The notes: generated from the sequence alone by a model not told the origin. Counted from the stretch's first letter, positions 20,007 to 29,033 are shown. The stretch is 64,000 nucleotides of DNA from Chryseobacterium oranimense (GCF_900129755.1 NZ_FQWT01000005.1:186001-250000); one strand, 5' to 3'. Numbers and translations: made by a program.

Positions 20007-21116
20007 CTAAGATAAAATAATAATATCTATCTGCCTTTCATTCAGCCTGTTCATCAGTGTATAAATCCAGCTGTAACCGGAAAGGCGCTGCCAGAGCTTT
20101 GCGTGGGGCTTACCGATGCAGACTGTCGTAATATTATGGGCAATCACGTAGTCCAGAATTCCTTTGTGCACGCTGCTTTCTTTTACCCGGATCACTTTTG
20201 CCCCCAATTCCTGTGCTAAATTAAAATTATTAATCAGATATCGCTGCTTGTCGAGGGCAATTTTTTCAGGATTCTCCGATGGCTTCTGTACATACAAAAC
20301 GGTCCACGGACTATTGTAATAACTTGCCAGACGGGCAGTTTTCCGGATGATATTTTTAGCAATTTTTTCGTTACTGCTGATGCATGCAAGAAATTTGATC
20401 GGTTTAAAATTTTCTGTTTTTATTTCCGTTTCCACCTTTCTTTCTACGTGAGTCGCCACTTCTTTCAAAGCAAGCTCCCGAAGCTGAAGGATATGACCGC
20501 TCTGAAAAAAGTTGGTAAGTGCCGTCTGGATTTTTTCTTTTTTATAGATCTTTCCTTCTTTCAGACGGGTCAGCAGCTCATCGGCGGTAAGGTCTATATT
20601 CACCACCTCATCAGCAAGACCCAATATTTTATCAGGAACACGTTCCGCAACTTCTATTCCTGTGATATTCTTCACTTCTTCATTCAGGCTTTCGATATGC
20701 TGAATATTCATCGCGCTGATAACATTAATCCCGCTATCCAGGATTTCCAGCACATCCTGCCATCTTTTTTTGTTTTTTGAACCTTCTACATTGGTATGGG
20801 CCAGTTCATCTACCAGCACCACTTCAGGATGCTCGTTAATAATAGCCTGAAGATCCATTTCTTCCAGGCTTTTGCCTTTATAGAAAACAGATCTTCTCGG
20901 TATTTCGGGGATTCCTTCTGTAAGGGCTACTGTTTCTTCCCGGCCATGGGTTTCTATATATCCGATTTTAACGTCAATGCCGTTACGCAGCAGAGACTGT
21001 GCTTCCTGAAGCATACGGAAAGTTTTTCCTACGCCTGCACTCATCCCGATATAGATCTTGAATTTTCCTTTGCGGGATTTCTGGATCAGTTCTAAAAAAT
21101 GTTTTGCTGATGACAT
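20007..21116 (-). CDS. kdpD: KdpD N-terminal sensor protein (stand-alone, no kinase)
   Basis: At 369 residues this holds only the cytoplasmic N-terminal part of KdpD. The Walker A-like GMSAGVGKT is at 24-32 and the Walker B-like VLVDELAHTN at about 100-109. Residues from about 235 form a universal-stress-protein fold (KFLACISSNEKIAKNIIR ... VCIGKPHAKLW), the part reported in other bacteria to bind cyclic-di-AMP. The four membrane helices and kinase domain of full-length KdpD are missing and are replaced by the next gene, a separate histidine kinase. It likely modulates that kinase in response to K+ or nucleotide signals. Confidence 0.88.
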   Translation of the reverse strand: MSSAKHFLELIQKSRKGKFKIYIGMSAGVGKTFRMLQEAQSLLRNGIDVKIGYIETHGREETVALTEGIPEIPRRSVFYKGKSLEEMDLQAIINEHPEVVLVDELAHTNVEGSKNKKRWQDVLEILDSGINVISAMNIQHIESLNEEVKNITGIEVAERVPDKILGLADEVVNIDLTADELLTRLKEGKIYKKEKIQTALTNFFQSGHILQLRELALKEVATHVERKVETEIKTENFKPIKFLACISSNEKIAKNIIRKTARLASYYNSPWTVLYVQKPSENPEKIALDKQRYLINNFNLAQELGAKVIRVKESSVHKGILDYVIAHNITTVCIGKPHAKLWQRLSGYSWIYTLMNRLNERQIDIIILS

Positions 21117-21162
21117 TGGTTTTTTGCTTTATTTTTTTACCATAAAAGATATATTTCTTCTG

Positions 21163-21320
21163 AACCACCCCGTCAAAAATTCTTTGAATTTTTGCCACCC
21201 CTCCAAAAGAGGGGAATTTGATCCGACGAATTTTTGTCAGTACGAGATCTCTAGTTTCTTAGAAACTTAAGTGAACTTTTATCCTTAGACATTAAACTTT
21301 AAATATTAAATCTTAAACTT
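21163..21320 (-). repeat. Palindromic dispersed element with heptad arm, copy B
   Basis: Inverted copy of 2089-2267. Outer arms CAAAAATTC (21174-21182) and GAATTTTTG (21228-21236) are kept, the inner stem is CCCCTC-TTTTG-GAGGGG (loop changed, stem kept), and the flanking TAAGTTTCTAAGAAAC and heptad part are recognisable. It lies inside the kdp locus between the porin and kdpD. Confidence 0.8.
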
Positions 21321-21393
21321 CAATAACTTAAGTGTTAAAAAAAAATTCATAACCTTTATGGTTAACTTTAATTTATTATTCACTCTTCACTTC

Positions 21394-22482
21394 TTAAAAC
21401 CAGGCTGCCAGGCTTGTTGTAATGAAGAAATTCCCCTGTTTCATTTCATCATTTTTCACAAAAATGGCGTCTTTAGAAGTAAATCCTCTTGCTTCTGTAC
21501 GGAATACTACATTCTTCAGGATGGCGTAATCCACATTCAGGGAATATCCGAAGGTCTGGAAACCATTTTGCGTTTTGGTACTGATGATCACTCCATTTTT
21601 ATCGTTATAATACTCAAGTCTTCCTGCCAGCGCCCATTTGCTGTCAAACTGATATTTCATTAAGATATTTGGGGTGTACCAGATGTTATAGCTGCTGCTT
21701 CCTTTTTCTTTCTGCTCTGCCCCGATATCGAACCCAAACAAAGCGGAAAATTGATCTGTCAGCTGAAAATTTCCGTAAAGATCATGGAAATAGCGCATTC
21801 TTTTTTCATCTTTTGCTTTATCGTTTCCTATGAATGAGCTGCTGTTCAGGGTGATTTTTTCATTGGGCTTATAGGTTACCTGATGTCCGAATGAGATGCT
21901 TTGGTTCCCTTCCGGCTTTGCGATACGCTGCCAGCCGTTCAGGACCAACCCGCTCAGAAACCATTTGCCATTATCCGAAGTGTATGAAATTTTGGCTCCG
22001 GTCTCAAAATAAGGGGAATTTTCAGCAGCAAGACTTCTCATCAGGTTCACATTATCTTTTCCAATGGCACTTTCCCAGCCGATGTGTGAGGGCATAATTC
22101 CCGCATCGATCCATAAATTTTTAGTTTTTGAAATTCTCATTCCTACATTCGCTTCATTCACATAGCGTAATGCTTCCTGCTCTGCAGCCATATTGTCCTG
22201 CGCATAGGTTCCGGCCATTAAAGCGACATTTGCGCGGAGATTATCACTCTGATAATTGGCTTTTACCAGTCCTAAATTCAGGTTTAGCTCATTATGCCTG
22301 TTGTAGGAATATAAAAAACTCTGGCGGAGATGGTTGGCCGGCTCATTAAAATCGTAGGTGTAAAACAGCTCTGCATAGGCAGAAAAAGTCACTTTATTTT
22401 CTGTTTTCAAGGAATCTGATGATTGTGCTTTCGGGAAAAAGATCCCGAATAACATGGCACTGGTAATGATATATTTTTTCAC
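21394..22482 (-). CDS. Outer-membrane porin of the Kdp operon (BBP2-like)
   Basis: A 362-residue beta-barrel protein with signal peptide ending FFPKAQ and a C-terminal aromatic (LAAWF). Alternating hydrophobic strands run throughout (VTFSAYAELFYTYDF, KWALAGRLEYYND, GYSLNVDYAIL). This fits the BBP2 'beta-barrel porin-2, OmpL-like' group. The start codon is GTG. It begins 13 bp after kdpC, so it is part of the Kdp operon. The position suggests an outer-membrane route for K+ supplying the inner-membrane pump; that role is inferred from context only. Confidence 0.75.
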   Translation of the reverse strand: MKKYIITSAMLFGIFFPKAQSSDSLKTENKVTFSAYAELFYTYDFNEPANHLRQSFLYSYNRHNELNLNLGLVKANYQSDNLRANVALMAGTYAQDNMAAEQEALRYVNEANVGMRISKTKNLWIDAGIMPSHIGWESAIGKDNVNLMRSLAAENSPYFETGAKISYTSDNGKWFLSGLVLNGWQRIAKPEGNQSISFGHQVTYKPNEKITLNSSSFIGNDKAKDEKRMRYFHDLYGNFQLTDQFSALFGFDIGAEQKEKGSSSYNIWYTPNILMKYQFDSKWALAGRLEYYNDKNGVIISTKTQNGFQTFGYSLNVDYAILKNVVFRTEARGFTSKDAIFVKNDEMKQGNFFITTSLAAWF

Positions 22483-22495
22483 GGTAATTTCTATA

Positions 22496-23053
22496 TTATT
22501 TTAATTGGTCCAAAGCGATATTAAGCTTCAGTACATTTACTTTTGAAGGTCCTAAAAGTCCTAAAAACGGTTTCTCTGTCTGGTTTTTGACTAAATATTT
22601 CAGTTTTTCCTCAGAGATATTTCTTACCTGTGCTATTTTCTTTATTTGATACAGAGCGCCTTCTTCAGAAATATCAGGATCCAGGCCGCTGCCGCTTGCA
22701 GTAACCAGTTCTACAGGAACTTTTGTATTTCCCATTCCCGGATGATTCATTTTTAAAGTATCAATCCTTTTCTTCACGGTTTCCAGGTATTCTTCATTGC
22801 TTGGTCCTTTATTGCTTCCACCGCTTCCTGCAGCGTTGTAATTAACTGATGAAGGACGTCCGTGAAAGTATTTTTCAGATTTAAATTCCTGTCCGATATT
22901 AGCATAGAATTTTTGCCCTTTTTGAGTGATGATCTCTGCATTTCCTTTAGTAGGCAGTACTTTTGAACCTGCATACACAATAAGGAGATAAATTCCGGTG
23001 ACAGCCAGCATTACCAAAGTTAGTCTGAATGCTGTAACAATATGATTTTTCAT
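22496..23053 (-). CDS. kdpC: K+-transporting ATPase subunit KdpC
   Basis: KdpC is the single-span accessory subunit of the KdpFABC pump. It has 185 residues, with one N-terminal membrane helix (about 10-33) and the conserved soluble segments FHGRPSSVNYNAAGSGGSNKGPSN, VPVELVTASGSGLDPDIS and VNVLKLNIALDQL. It starts 10 bp after kdpB in the usual order. Confidence 0.95.
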   Translation of the reverse strand: MKNHIVTAFRLTLVMLAVTGIYLLIVYAGSKVLPTKGNAEIITQKGQKFYANIGQEFKSEKYFHGRPSSVNYNAAGSGGSNKGPSNEEYLETVKKRIDTLKMNHPGMGNTKVPVELVTASGSGLDPDISEEGALYQIKKIAQVRNISEEKLKYLVKNQTEKPFLGLLGPSKVNVLKLNIALDQLK

Positions 23054-23063
23054 TTTTTAAATT

Positions 23064-25103
23064 TTAATAGAATAAACTGATCAGTAAATCAATGATTTTA
23101 ATACCTATGAACGGAACAATAACGCCGCCCAACCCATAAATTAAAAGGTTTCTTCTTAATAGTGCACTGGCACCGATCGGCTTATAAGCCACTCCTTTTA
23201 AAGCAAGCGGAATAAGGAATGGAATGATCACAGCATTGAAAATAACGGCTGATAATATAGCGGTTTCCGGGCTGTGAAGATTCATGATATTCAGTTTCTG
23301 AAGTGAAGGAATGAAGGTAATAAATAGAGCAGGAATAATGGCGAAATATTTGGCAACGTCATTCGCAATACTGAACGTTGTGAGCGTTCCGCGGGTCATC
23401 AGGAGCTGTTTTCCGATCTCCACAATCTCGATCAGTTTTGTAGGGTCATTATCAAGATCCACCATGTTTCCTGCTTCTTTTGCAGCTTGTGTTCCGCTGT
23501 TCATCGCTACACCTACATCGGCCTGGGCCAAAGCAGGGGCATCATTGGTCCCGTCGCCCATCATAGCAACCAGTTTTCCTTCCTGTTGTTCTTTTTTGAT
23601 GTAGTTCATTTTGTCCTCAGGTTTGGCTTCGGCAATGAAATCGTCCACGCCTGCCTTTTCAGCAATGAACTTTGCGGTCAGAGGATTATCACCGGTTACC
23701 ATTACTGTTTTTACTCCCATTTTTCTGAGTCTCTGGAAGCGTTCCTGGATTCCTGTTTTAATGATATCCTGAAGTTCAATGACGCCCCAGACCTTTTCAT
23801 TAACACTTACCACAAGAGGAGTTCCTCCGTTTTCAGAAATTCTGGTCACAGCATCCTGGGTTTCTTTAGGGAAGATATTCCCGGCTTTTTCAGTCAGTTT
23901 TTTTATGGTATCGTACGCTCCTTTTCTGATTCTTGTTTCCTCAAAATCGATTCCTGAAGTTCTTGTTTCTGCTGTAAAGTCTATATAAACCGGATTTGAA
24001 ACAATAAGATCTTCTGATTTTAATTGGCTTAGCTCTATAATAGATTTTCCTTCCGGTGTTTCATCGGCTACTGAGCTTAATGCTGAAGCTTTAATGAAAT
24101 CCGGGAGCCTGATTCCGTCCGCAGGGTGAAATTCCGTCGCTTTACGGTTTCCTATAGTAATGGTTCCTGTTTTATCAAGCAAGAGTACGTCAATATCTCC
24201 TGCAGTTTCCACTGCTTTACCGCTTTTGGTGATCACGTTGGCTCTCAGGGCCCGATCCATTCCGGCAATTCCGATTGCAGAAAGCAGACCTCCAATGGTT
24301 GTGGGAATCAAACAAACGAAAAGTGATATAAATGCCGCAATGGTAATGGGTGTCTGCGCATAGTCTGCAAAAGGTTTTAATGTGAGGGTAACAATGATAA
24401 ACGTCAGGGTAAAGCCTGCCAGAAGTATGGTTAATGCGATTTCGTTAGGTGTTTTCTGTCTTGATGCCCCTTCTACAAGGGCAATCATTTTATCCAAAAA
24501 GGATTCTCCGGGTTTGGTGGTTACTTTTACTTTTATTCTGTCCGAAAGAACTTTTGTACCGCCGGTTACAGAACTTTTATCACCACCGGATTCACGGATC
24601 ACGGGTGCACTTTCTCCGGTGATCGCGGATTCATCAATGGTAGCAAGCCCTTCGATGATTTCTCCGTCCATAGGGATCTGATCTCCTGTTTCGCAAAGGA
24701 AAATATCCCCAAGTTTCATGTCTGCGGATTTTTTCAGGACAGTTTCTACCTGAAACCCGGGTTTGTTTTCCGGAACGACTTTCGCAGGAGTTTCTTCACG
24801 GGTTTTTCTGAGTGTATCAGCCTGAGCTTTTCCTCTGGCTTCCGCAATAGCTTCTGCAAAATTGGCAAACAAAACAGTAAAGAATAATATGATGAATACG
24901 GTAAAGTTATAGGCAAAGCTTCCCTGTGAACGGTCGCCGGTAAGACTGAAAAGGCTTACGATAAGCATTACCACAGTTCCGACTTCTACCAGGAACATCA
25001 CGGGATTTTTAAACATAATTTTCGGATTCAGTTTCACGAAGGACTGCTTGATGGCTTCGTTCACCAAATCTTTTTGAAACAATGTCTGGGATTGATTTTT
25101 CAT
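23064..25103 (-). CDS. kdpB: K+-transporting P-type ATPase subunit KdpB
   Basis: KdpB is the catalytic P-type ATPase subunit that drives K+ uptake. It has 679 residues. The phosphorylated Asp310 lies in DKTGT (310-314). The actuator motif TGES is at 162-165; its serine corresponds to the residue whose phosphorylation inhibits E. coli KdpB. The hinge motif [16 protein letters not shown] is present in the C-terminal part. It is separated from kdpA by 193 bp, longer than the few bases usual in kdp operons. Confidence 0.97.
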   Translation of the reverse strand: MKNQSQTLFQKDLVNEAIKQSFVKLNPKIMFKNPVMFLVEVGTVVMLIVSLFSLTGDRSQGSFAYNFTVFIILFFTVLFANFAEAIAEARGKAQADTLRKTREETPAKVVPENKPGFQVETVLKKSADMKLGDIFLCETGDQIPMDGEIIEGLATIDESAITGESAPVIRESGGDKSSVTGGTKVLSDRIKVKVTTKPGESFLDKMIALVEGASRQKTPNEIALTILLAGFTLTFIIVTLTLKPFADYAQTPITIAAFISLFVCLIPTTIGGLLSAIGIAGMDRALRANVITKSGKAVETAGDIDVLLLDKTGTITIGNRKATEFHPADGIRLPDFIKASALSSVADETPEGKSIIELSQLKSEDLIVSNPVYIDFTAETRTSGIDFEETRIRKGAYDTIKKLTEKAGNIFPKETQDAVTRISENGGTPLVVSVNEKVWGVIELQDIIKTGIQERFQRLRKMGVKTVMVTGDNPLTAKFIAEKAGVDDFIAEAKPEDKMNYIKKEQQEGKLVAMMGDGTNDAPALAQADVGVAMNSGTQAAKEAGNMVDLDNDPTKLIEIVEIGKQLLMTRGTLTTFSIANDVAKYFAIIPALFITFIPSLQKLNIMNLHSPETAILSAVIFNAVIIPFLIPLALKGVAYKPIGASALLRRNLLIYGLGGVIVPFIGIKIIDLLISLFY

Positions 25104-25296
25104 TTTATATAATTCTTATGGAATTGAAAATTTAGAAATTAAGTGATTTAGAGATTAAGAAAACTCAGTCATAAATGAGATGCTGCTCCTGTTAAGTACT
25201 GAAATTTTCATTCATAATAATTCAAAATACAGGGCTTAAGCCAACGGATTTCCTAATCTCTTAATTTTTCAATCTTTTAATTTTTTAATTTAATTT
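25104..25296. other. 193-bp kdpA-kdpB spacer with short tandem repeats
   Basis: The spacer contains four 8-bp units around 25128-25159 (AATTTAGA, AATTAAGT, GATTTAGA, GATTAAGA on the plus strand) and AT-rich heptad-like sequence at 25252-25292 (TCTTAAT, TTTTCAA and similar). The two stretches are partly complementary, so the transcript could fold between kdpA and kdpB. No gene is visible. Confidence 0.45.
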
Positions 25297-26991
25297 TTAC
25301 TTAGAGAAATACTGGATCTGTTCTGCAATAGGTCCCAATGTAAGGGCCGGGAAGAAAGACAGGGCCGCTATAAGAAGGATTACCGCCAATGTCATAAAAC
25401 CAAAAGTGGCTGTATCTGTTTTCAGGGTTCCCGAGCTTTCAGGAATGAATTTTTTCTGTGCCAATAATCCCGCAATCGCTATGGGCCCTATGATCGGAAT
25501 AAACCTGGATAAGAGCAATACAATTCCTGTTGAGATATTCCACCATGGAGTATTGTCGCCAAGTCCTTCAAACCCGGAACCGTTGTTGGCTGAAGAAGAA
25601 GTGAACTCGTAGAGCATTTCACTGAACCCATGGAAACCTGGATTATTCAGTGTTTTGGCACCGAATTCCGGCAGATAGGCTGTTAAAGCAGTTCCCACAA
25701 GTATTAAAAACGGATGGAACAAGGCTACAATCATGGCGATCTTCATTTCTTTAGCTTCAATCTTTTTACCCATGAATTCCGGCGTTCTTCCTACCATCAG
25801 CCCACTGATGAATACCGCAAGAATAATGAATATGAAATAGTTCAGAATTCCTACCCCACAGCCTCCGTAGAAGCAGTTGATCATCATGGCCAGCAGCTCG
25901 TTCATTCCTGAGAGCGGCATGGTGCTGTCGTGCATAGCATTTACGGAACCGGTTGAAATTACTGTTGTTGCAATGCTCCAATATCCTGAAGATGCGCTTC
26001 CGAAACGTATTTCTTTACCTTCCATAGCTCCAAGGCTGCTGTCGGCACCCATTTGGGTAATAAGAGGGTTGCCATTGGTTTCATTCACAATATTCGGAAC
26101 TGCGAGCGCCAGAAAGCCAACGGTCATTACGGTAAAGATCACCCAAGATAATTTTCTCTTTTTCAGGTAAAATCCTAAGGCGAAAACCAATGCAAACGGA
26201 ATGATCATCTGAGTGACCATCTCGGTCATATTGGTCACATAGTTCGGGTTTTCAAGAGGATGTGCCGAGTTGGCGCCGAAGAAACCGCCTCCATTTGTTC
26301 CCAGGTGCTTGATCGCTACAAAAGCAGCCACAGGTCCTCTGGAAACATCAGACTTTTGGCCTTCCAGCGTTGTGATATGGTCTTTGCCTTCAAATGTCAT
26401 CGGACTTCCGTTGGAAGAGAGGATCAGGGCAACAAGAATACTTATCGGAACCAATATTCTGACTACAGATTTGGTAAAGAAATCATAGAAATTCCCTAGT
26501 TCTGTAGTTGTTTTTTCTTTAAAGGCCTTGAAAAGAACAGCCATTGCTGCCATTCCGGTCGCTGCGGTTACAAACTGCAGGAACATCAGGTAAAGCTGGC
26601 TTAAATAACTTACGCCTGTTTCTCCGGAATAATGCTGAAGGTTACAGTTGACCAAAAAGGAAATGGCTGTATTAAAAGCAAGATCCGGAGACATATTGGG
26701 ATTTCCGTCAGGATTCAGCGGAAGCCTCGACTGGTTCAGCAGGATCAGGAAACCTATAACAAACCAAACCAGGTTAATGGTCAGCATGGCATACATATTC
26801 TGTTTCCAGTTCATCTGGCGGGCAGGATTGATTCCCGATATTTTATAAATCATTTTTTCAACAGGTTCAAAGACAGGATCTAAAAAGGTCTTTTTATACC
26901 CATACACATTAGCAATGTATTTTCCAAGAAACACTCCGATCACTAATGTTATTATAAACATGGCAATAACGCCTAAAATTTCTGTATTCAT
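25297..26991 (-). CDS. kdpA: K+-transporting ATPase subunit KdpA
   Basis: KdpA is the K+-translocating channel-like subunit, with 564 residues and about ten membrane helices. The four selectivity-filter regions are recognisable: NCNLQHYSGETG, KHLGTNGGGFFGANSAHPLENP, MINCFYGGCGVG and SSANNGSGFEGLG. It begins 6 bp downstream of kdpF in the expected FAB order. Confidence 0.96.
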   Translation of the reverse strand: MNTEILGVIAMFIITLVIGVFLGKYIANVYGYKKTFLDPVFEPVEKMIYKISGINPARQMNWKQNMYAMLTINLVWFVIGFLILLNQSRLPLNPDGNPNMSPDLAFNTAISFLVNCNLQHYSGETGVSYLSQLYLMFLQFVTAATGMAAMAVLFKAFKEKTTTELGNFYDFFTKSVVRILVPISILVALILSSNGSPMTFEGKDHITTLEGQKSDVSRGPVAAFVAIKHLGTNGGGFFGANSAHPLENPNYVTNMTEMVTQMIIPFALVFALGFYLKKRKLSWVIFTVMTVGFLALAVPNIVNETNGNPLITQMGADSSLGAMEGKEIRFGSASSGYWSIATTVISTGSVNAMHDSTMPLSGMNELLAMMINCFYGGCGVGILNYFIFIILAVFISGLMVGRTPEFMGKKIEAKEMKIAMIVALFHPFLILVGTALTAYLPEFGAKTLNNPGFHGFSEMLYEFTSSSANNGSGFEGLGDNTPWWNISTGIVLLLSRFIPIIGPIAIAGLLAQKKFIPESSGTLKTDTATFGFMTLAVILLIAALSFFPALTLGPIAEQIQYFSK

Positions 26992-26997
26992 GACCGC

Positions 26998-27075
26998 TTA
27001 AAATTTTTCAGGTTTGATCAAAACATAGCAGATGTACACAAAGGCCAGTATTGAAAGGAAAAATAAACTCCACAT
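26998..27075 (-). CDS. kdpF: K+-transporting ATPase subunit KdpF (25 residues)
   Basis: A short frame beginning MWSLFFLSILAFVYICYVLI and ending KPEKF; ATG at 27073-27075, stop at 26998-27000. It is a single hydrophobic helix with a short basic tail, the size and pattern of KdpF, the lipid-like stabilising subunit of the KdpFABC complex. Position immediately before kdpA (6 bp before its ATG) supports this. Confidence 0.88.
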   Translation of the reverse strand: MWSLFFLSILAFVYICYVLIKPEKF

Positions 27076-27079
27076 AGCT

Positions 27080-27163
27080 TTATATTTTATCAAAAAATTC
27101 AACGGATTTGTAAAGAAGCCAGAACATCACTGCAAAAAGCAGGAGTAAACCTATCAGCATCAT
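27080..27163 (-). CDS. 27-residue membrane peptide upstream of kdpF
   Basis: The frame starts MMLIGLLLLFAVMFWLLYKS and ends VEFFDKI. It is one hydrophobic helix with a positively charged then acidic tail. Its first ATG overlaps the stop of the preceding 35-residue frame (ATGATG containing TGA), and its stop is 4 bp before the kdpF ATG, so the three small frames look translationally coupled. It could be an extra Kdp-associated small subunit or regulator. I know no family for it. Confidence 0.6.
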   Translation of the reverse strand: MMLIGLLLLFAVMFWLLYKSVEFFDKI

Positions 27164-27267
27164 ATCGAAATTATAAGGATTAAAAGGGTAAGAATTACAT
27201 ACGATACCATCAGCCGGCTGAAAACGGCATGCTTACGTTTTTTGGACGTTTTTTTTGAAATTGTCAT
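27160..27267 (-). CDS. 35-residue basic membrane peptide, first frame of the kdp operon
   Basis: Starts MTISKKTSKKRKHAVFSRLM followed by the hydrophobic VSYVILTLLILIISI. The strongly basic N-terminus (seven Lys/Arg in the first 12 residues) followed by one helix predicts an inner-membrane peptide with cytoplasmic N-terminus. The stop overlaps the next small gene's ATG. It is the first frame after the putative sigma-54 promoter. No homology is claimed. Confidence 0.5.
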   Translation of the reverse strand: MTISKKTSKKRKHAVFSRLMVSYVILTLLILIISI

Positions 27268-27296
27268 TTTTAAAATATTTTATTTGAACCCTATAG

Positions 27297-27313
27297 GCCA
27301 AAATAAAGTCCAA
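27297..27313 (-). promoter_or_regulatory. Candidate sigma-54 promoter of the kdp operon
   Basis: On the minus strand the sequence TTGGAC-N6-TTTGGC (TTGG 27313-27310, TTGG 27301-27298) approximates the sigma-54 pattern TTGGCAC-N5-TTGCA, with GG instead of GC at -12. It lies about 30 bp before the first small kdp frame. Support comes from the adjacent NtrC-family regulator gene; the imperfect -12 element keeps confidence low. Confidence 0.35.
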
Positions 27314-27385
27314 TTTCAAAAAAAATTCACAACTGTATATTATACAATACCTTACAAAATAACATGTACTCACCGGAAATACAAA

Positions 27386-27428
27386 AGCCTATCATTTTGA
27401 TAGGCTCGTTTATTGAAATGATAGGGCT
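27386..27428 (-). promoter_or_regulatory. Candidate enhancer site for the NtrC-type regulator
   Basis: A perfect inverted repeat, AGCCTATCA-TTT-TGATAGGCT (27386-27406), plus a second half-site TGATAGGGCT at 27419-27428. It lies about 85 bp upstream of the candidate sigma-54 promoter, the usual range for NtrC-family enhancers. It could instead be a hairpin terminator, but it is 300 bp beyond the regulator's stop codon and the extra half-site favours protein binding. Confidence 0.45.
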
Positions 27429-27517
27429 AAGATTTCAGACAGAAACTGTCAATGTGAATTTTTCTTCGCAAGTGAAGAGGAAATGATAAGCTAGAATTCA
27501 AAGTAAAAATATTATTA

Positions 27518-27546
27518 CTGATGGCCTCGAGAACCTCAGCCATCAG
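27518..27546 (-). terminator. Hairpin after the NtrC-type regulator gene
   Basis: CTGATGGC and GCCATCAG form a perfect 8-bp stem around a 13-nt loop; on the minus strand an A/T-rich tail with TTTTT follows at some distance. It is 160 bp past the regulator's stop codon and could end its transcript. Confidence 0.35.
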
Positions 27547-27654
27547 ATATCGGGTATTTATTCAATATTTCCTGAAACATCAAATTCAGACAATAAAAGT
27601 ATTCATGCCAGCTGTTCCCAACCAGCAACACCCAACAAGTAACTAGCTATACAT

Positions 27655-27707
27655 CAATTATTTTAAACCTGAAACATTAAACTTTCAAACCCGAAACCCG
27701 AAACCCG
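27655..27707 (-). repeat. Degenerate 7-bp tandem repeats
   Basis: On the minus strand the units are GGGTTTC, GGGTTTC, GGGTTTG, AAAGTTT, AATGTTT and CAGGTTT, in strict 7-bp register, directly after the regulator's stop codon. The rest of 27429-27654 contains only the hairpin at 27518 and no gene. Confidence 0.65.
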
Positions 27708-29033
27708 CTACCTCAATCCATACTCTTCAAGCTTGCGGTACAGCGTCGCAACGCCTATCTCCAGTAATCTTGCAGCTTCGGCTTTATTGCCTTTTGTGTA
27801 CTGAATAACTTTTTGGATGTGAATTTTTTCCAGAGATCTTATGCTTAAAGAATCGCTTTCAGGAATTGTTTTATCTGAATAATGCGGAAGGCTTTCTGCA
27901 TCAAGAGTGTTATTTTCCATTAAAATAAGGCTTCTCTCTACAGCATTTCTAAGTTCGCGGATATTCCCTTTCCAGTCATTTTTTTCCAGGGTTTTATAGT
28001 AATCGGGACTCACCTGAAGGTCGGAAAGATGCAGTTTTCGGGAAAAAATATCAATGAAGTGTTTGGCCAGTACTTTCAGGTCTTCTTTTCTTTCCCGGAG
28101 CGGCGGAAGGTGAATTTCAAAAACATTCAGCCTGAAATAAAGATCTTCCCGGAAATGGCCTTGCTTTATTTCATCTTCCAGATCCCTGTTGGTTGCAGCA
28201 ATAAGCCTGAAATCCGACTTAGAGACTTTTGTTTCCCCCATTTTGATAAACTCGTGTGTTTCCAGTACGCGGAGCAGTTTTGCCTGAAGATCTATAGGCA
28301 TCTCCCCTATTTCATCCAGGAACAGAGTTCCTCCGTCAGCTTCTTCTATCAGCCCTTTCTTATCTTTTACAGCTCCGGTAAATGCACCCTGTTTATGACC
28401 AAAAAGCTCACTTTCCAGGATTTCTTTACTGAAAGCCGAACAGTTAATCGCTACAAAATTATTTTTCTTTCTGTCGCTTCCTTCGTGGATGGCATTAGCA
28501 AAAACTTCTTTTCCGGTTCCTGTTTCTCCGGTCAGAAGGACAGCGGCATCCGTTAAAGCCACTTTTTCGGCCAATTTTTTAGACTGCAGAATTGACGGCG
28601 AAGTTCCGATGATCTGTCCAAATCCTTTTGATGTATTGGTCTTCTGGACAATTTTAGAGCGGTTATCTTTTACTTTTTCCAAAGCTTTATATACCAGCGG
28701 AATGATCTTCTCATTATCATCGCCTTTCACTAAATAGTCATAAGCTCCGTTTCTCATCGCCTGAACAGCATCGGTGATATTCCCGAAAGCGGTCATCAGA
28801 ATAATTTCCAGATGGGGATATTTTGTTTTGACGGATTTCACCAGCTCTACCCCGAAAGCATCAGGAAGGCGTACATCGCACAAAACGACATCAAAATCAT
28901 ACTGTTCAAGCATCGTCATTGCTGAACGTGCTGTTGAGGCTTCTTTTACATTAAAATCTTCTTGGGAAAGGATCATTCCTAGTAATTTCAGGAGCTTGAT
29001 CTCGTCATCGATGATCAGAATATTTCCGTGCAT
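27708..29033 (-). CDS. Sigma-54-dependent response regulator (NtrC family) of the Kdp locus
   Basis: A 441-residue NtrC-type activator. The receiver domain has the acidic pair D9-D10, phospho-acceptor Asp53 (VVLCDVRLP) and Lys103. The AAA+ domain has Walker A GETGTGKE (169-176), the sigma-54-contacting GAFTGA loop (216-221) and an arginine-finger region. A Fis-type helix-turn-helix ends the protein (NKAEAARLLEIGVATLYRKL). Classical kdp operons are controlled by KdpE, an OmpR-type regulator; here an NtrC-type one occupies that place. It likely pairs with the histidine kinase at 18286-20001 and activates the kdp operon. Confidence 0.9.
   Translation of the reverse strand: MHGNILIIDDEIKLLKLLGMILSQEDFNVKEASTARSAMTMLEQYDFDVVLCDVRLPDAFGVELVKSVKTKYPHLEIILMTAFGNITDAVQAMRNGAYDYLVKGDDNEKIIPLVYKALEKVKDNRSKIVQKTNTSKGFGQIIGTSPSILQSKKLAEKVALTDAAVLLTGETGTGKEVFANAIHEGSDRKKNNFVAINCSAFSKEILESELFGHKQGAFTGAVKDKKGLIEEADGGTLFLDEIGEMPIDLQAKLLRVLETHEFIKMGETKVSKSDFRLIAATNRDLEDEIKQGHFREDLYFRLNVFEIHLPPLRERKEDLKVLAKHFIDIFSRKLHLSDLQVSPDYYKTLEKNDWKGNIRELRNAVERSLILMENNTLDAESLPHYSDKTIPESDSLSIRSLEKIHIQKVIQYTKGNKAEAARLLEIGVATLYRKLEEYGLR

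Noticed and set aside
27386..27406. Inverted repeat as a transcription terminator
   Set aside because: Possible, but it is 300 bp past the regulator's stop codon, has only a weak T tract and is followed by an extra half-site; a protein-binding site is preferred.
27708..29033. KdpE assignment for the regulator next to kdp
   Set aside because: KdpE is an OmpR-type protein; this one has an AAA+ sigma-54 domain and Fis helix-turn-helix.
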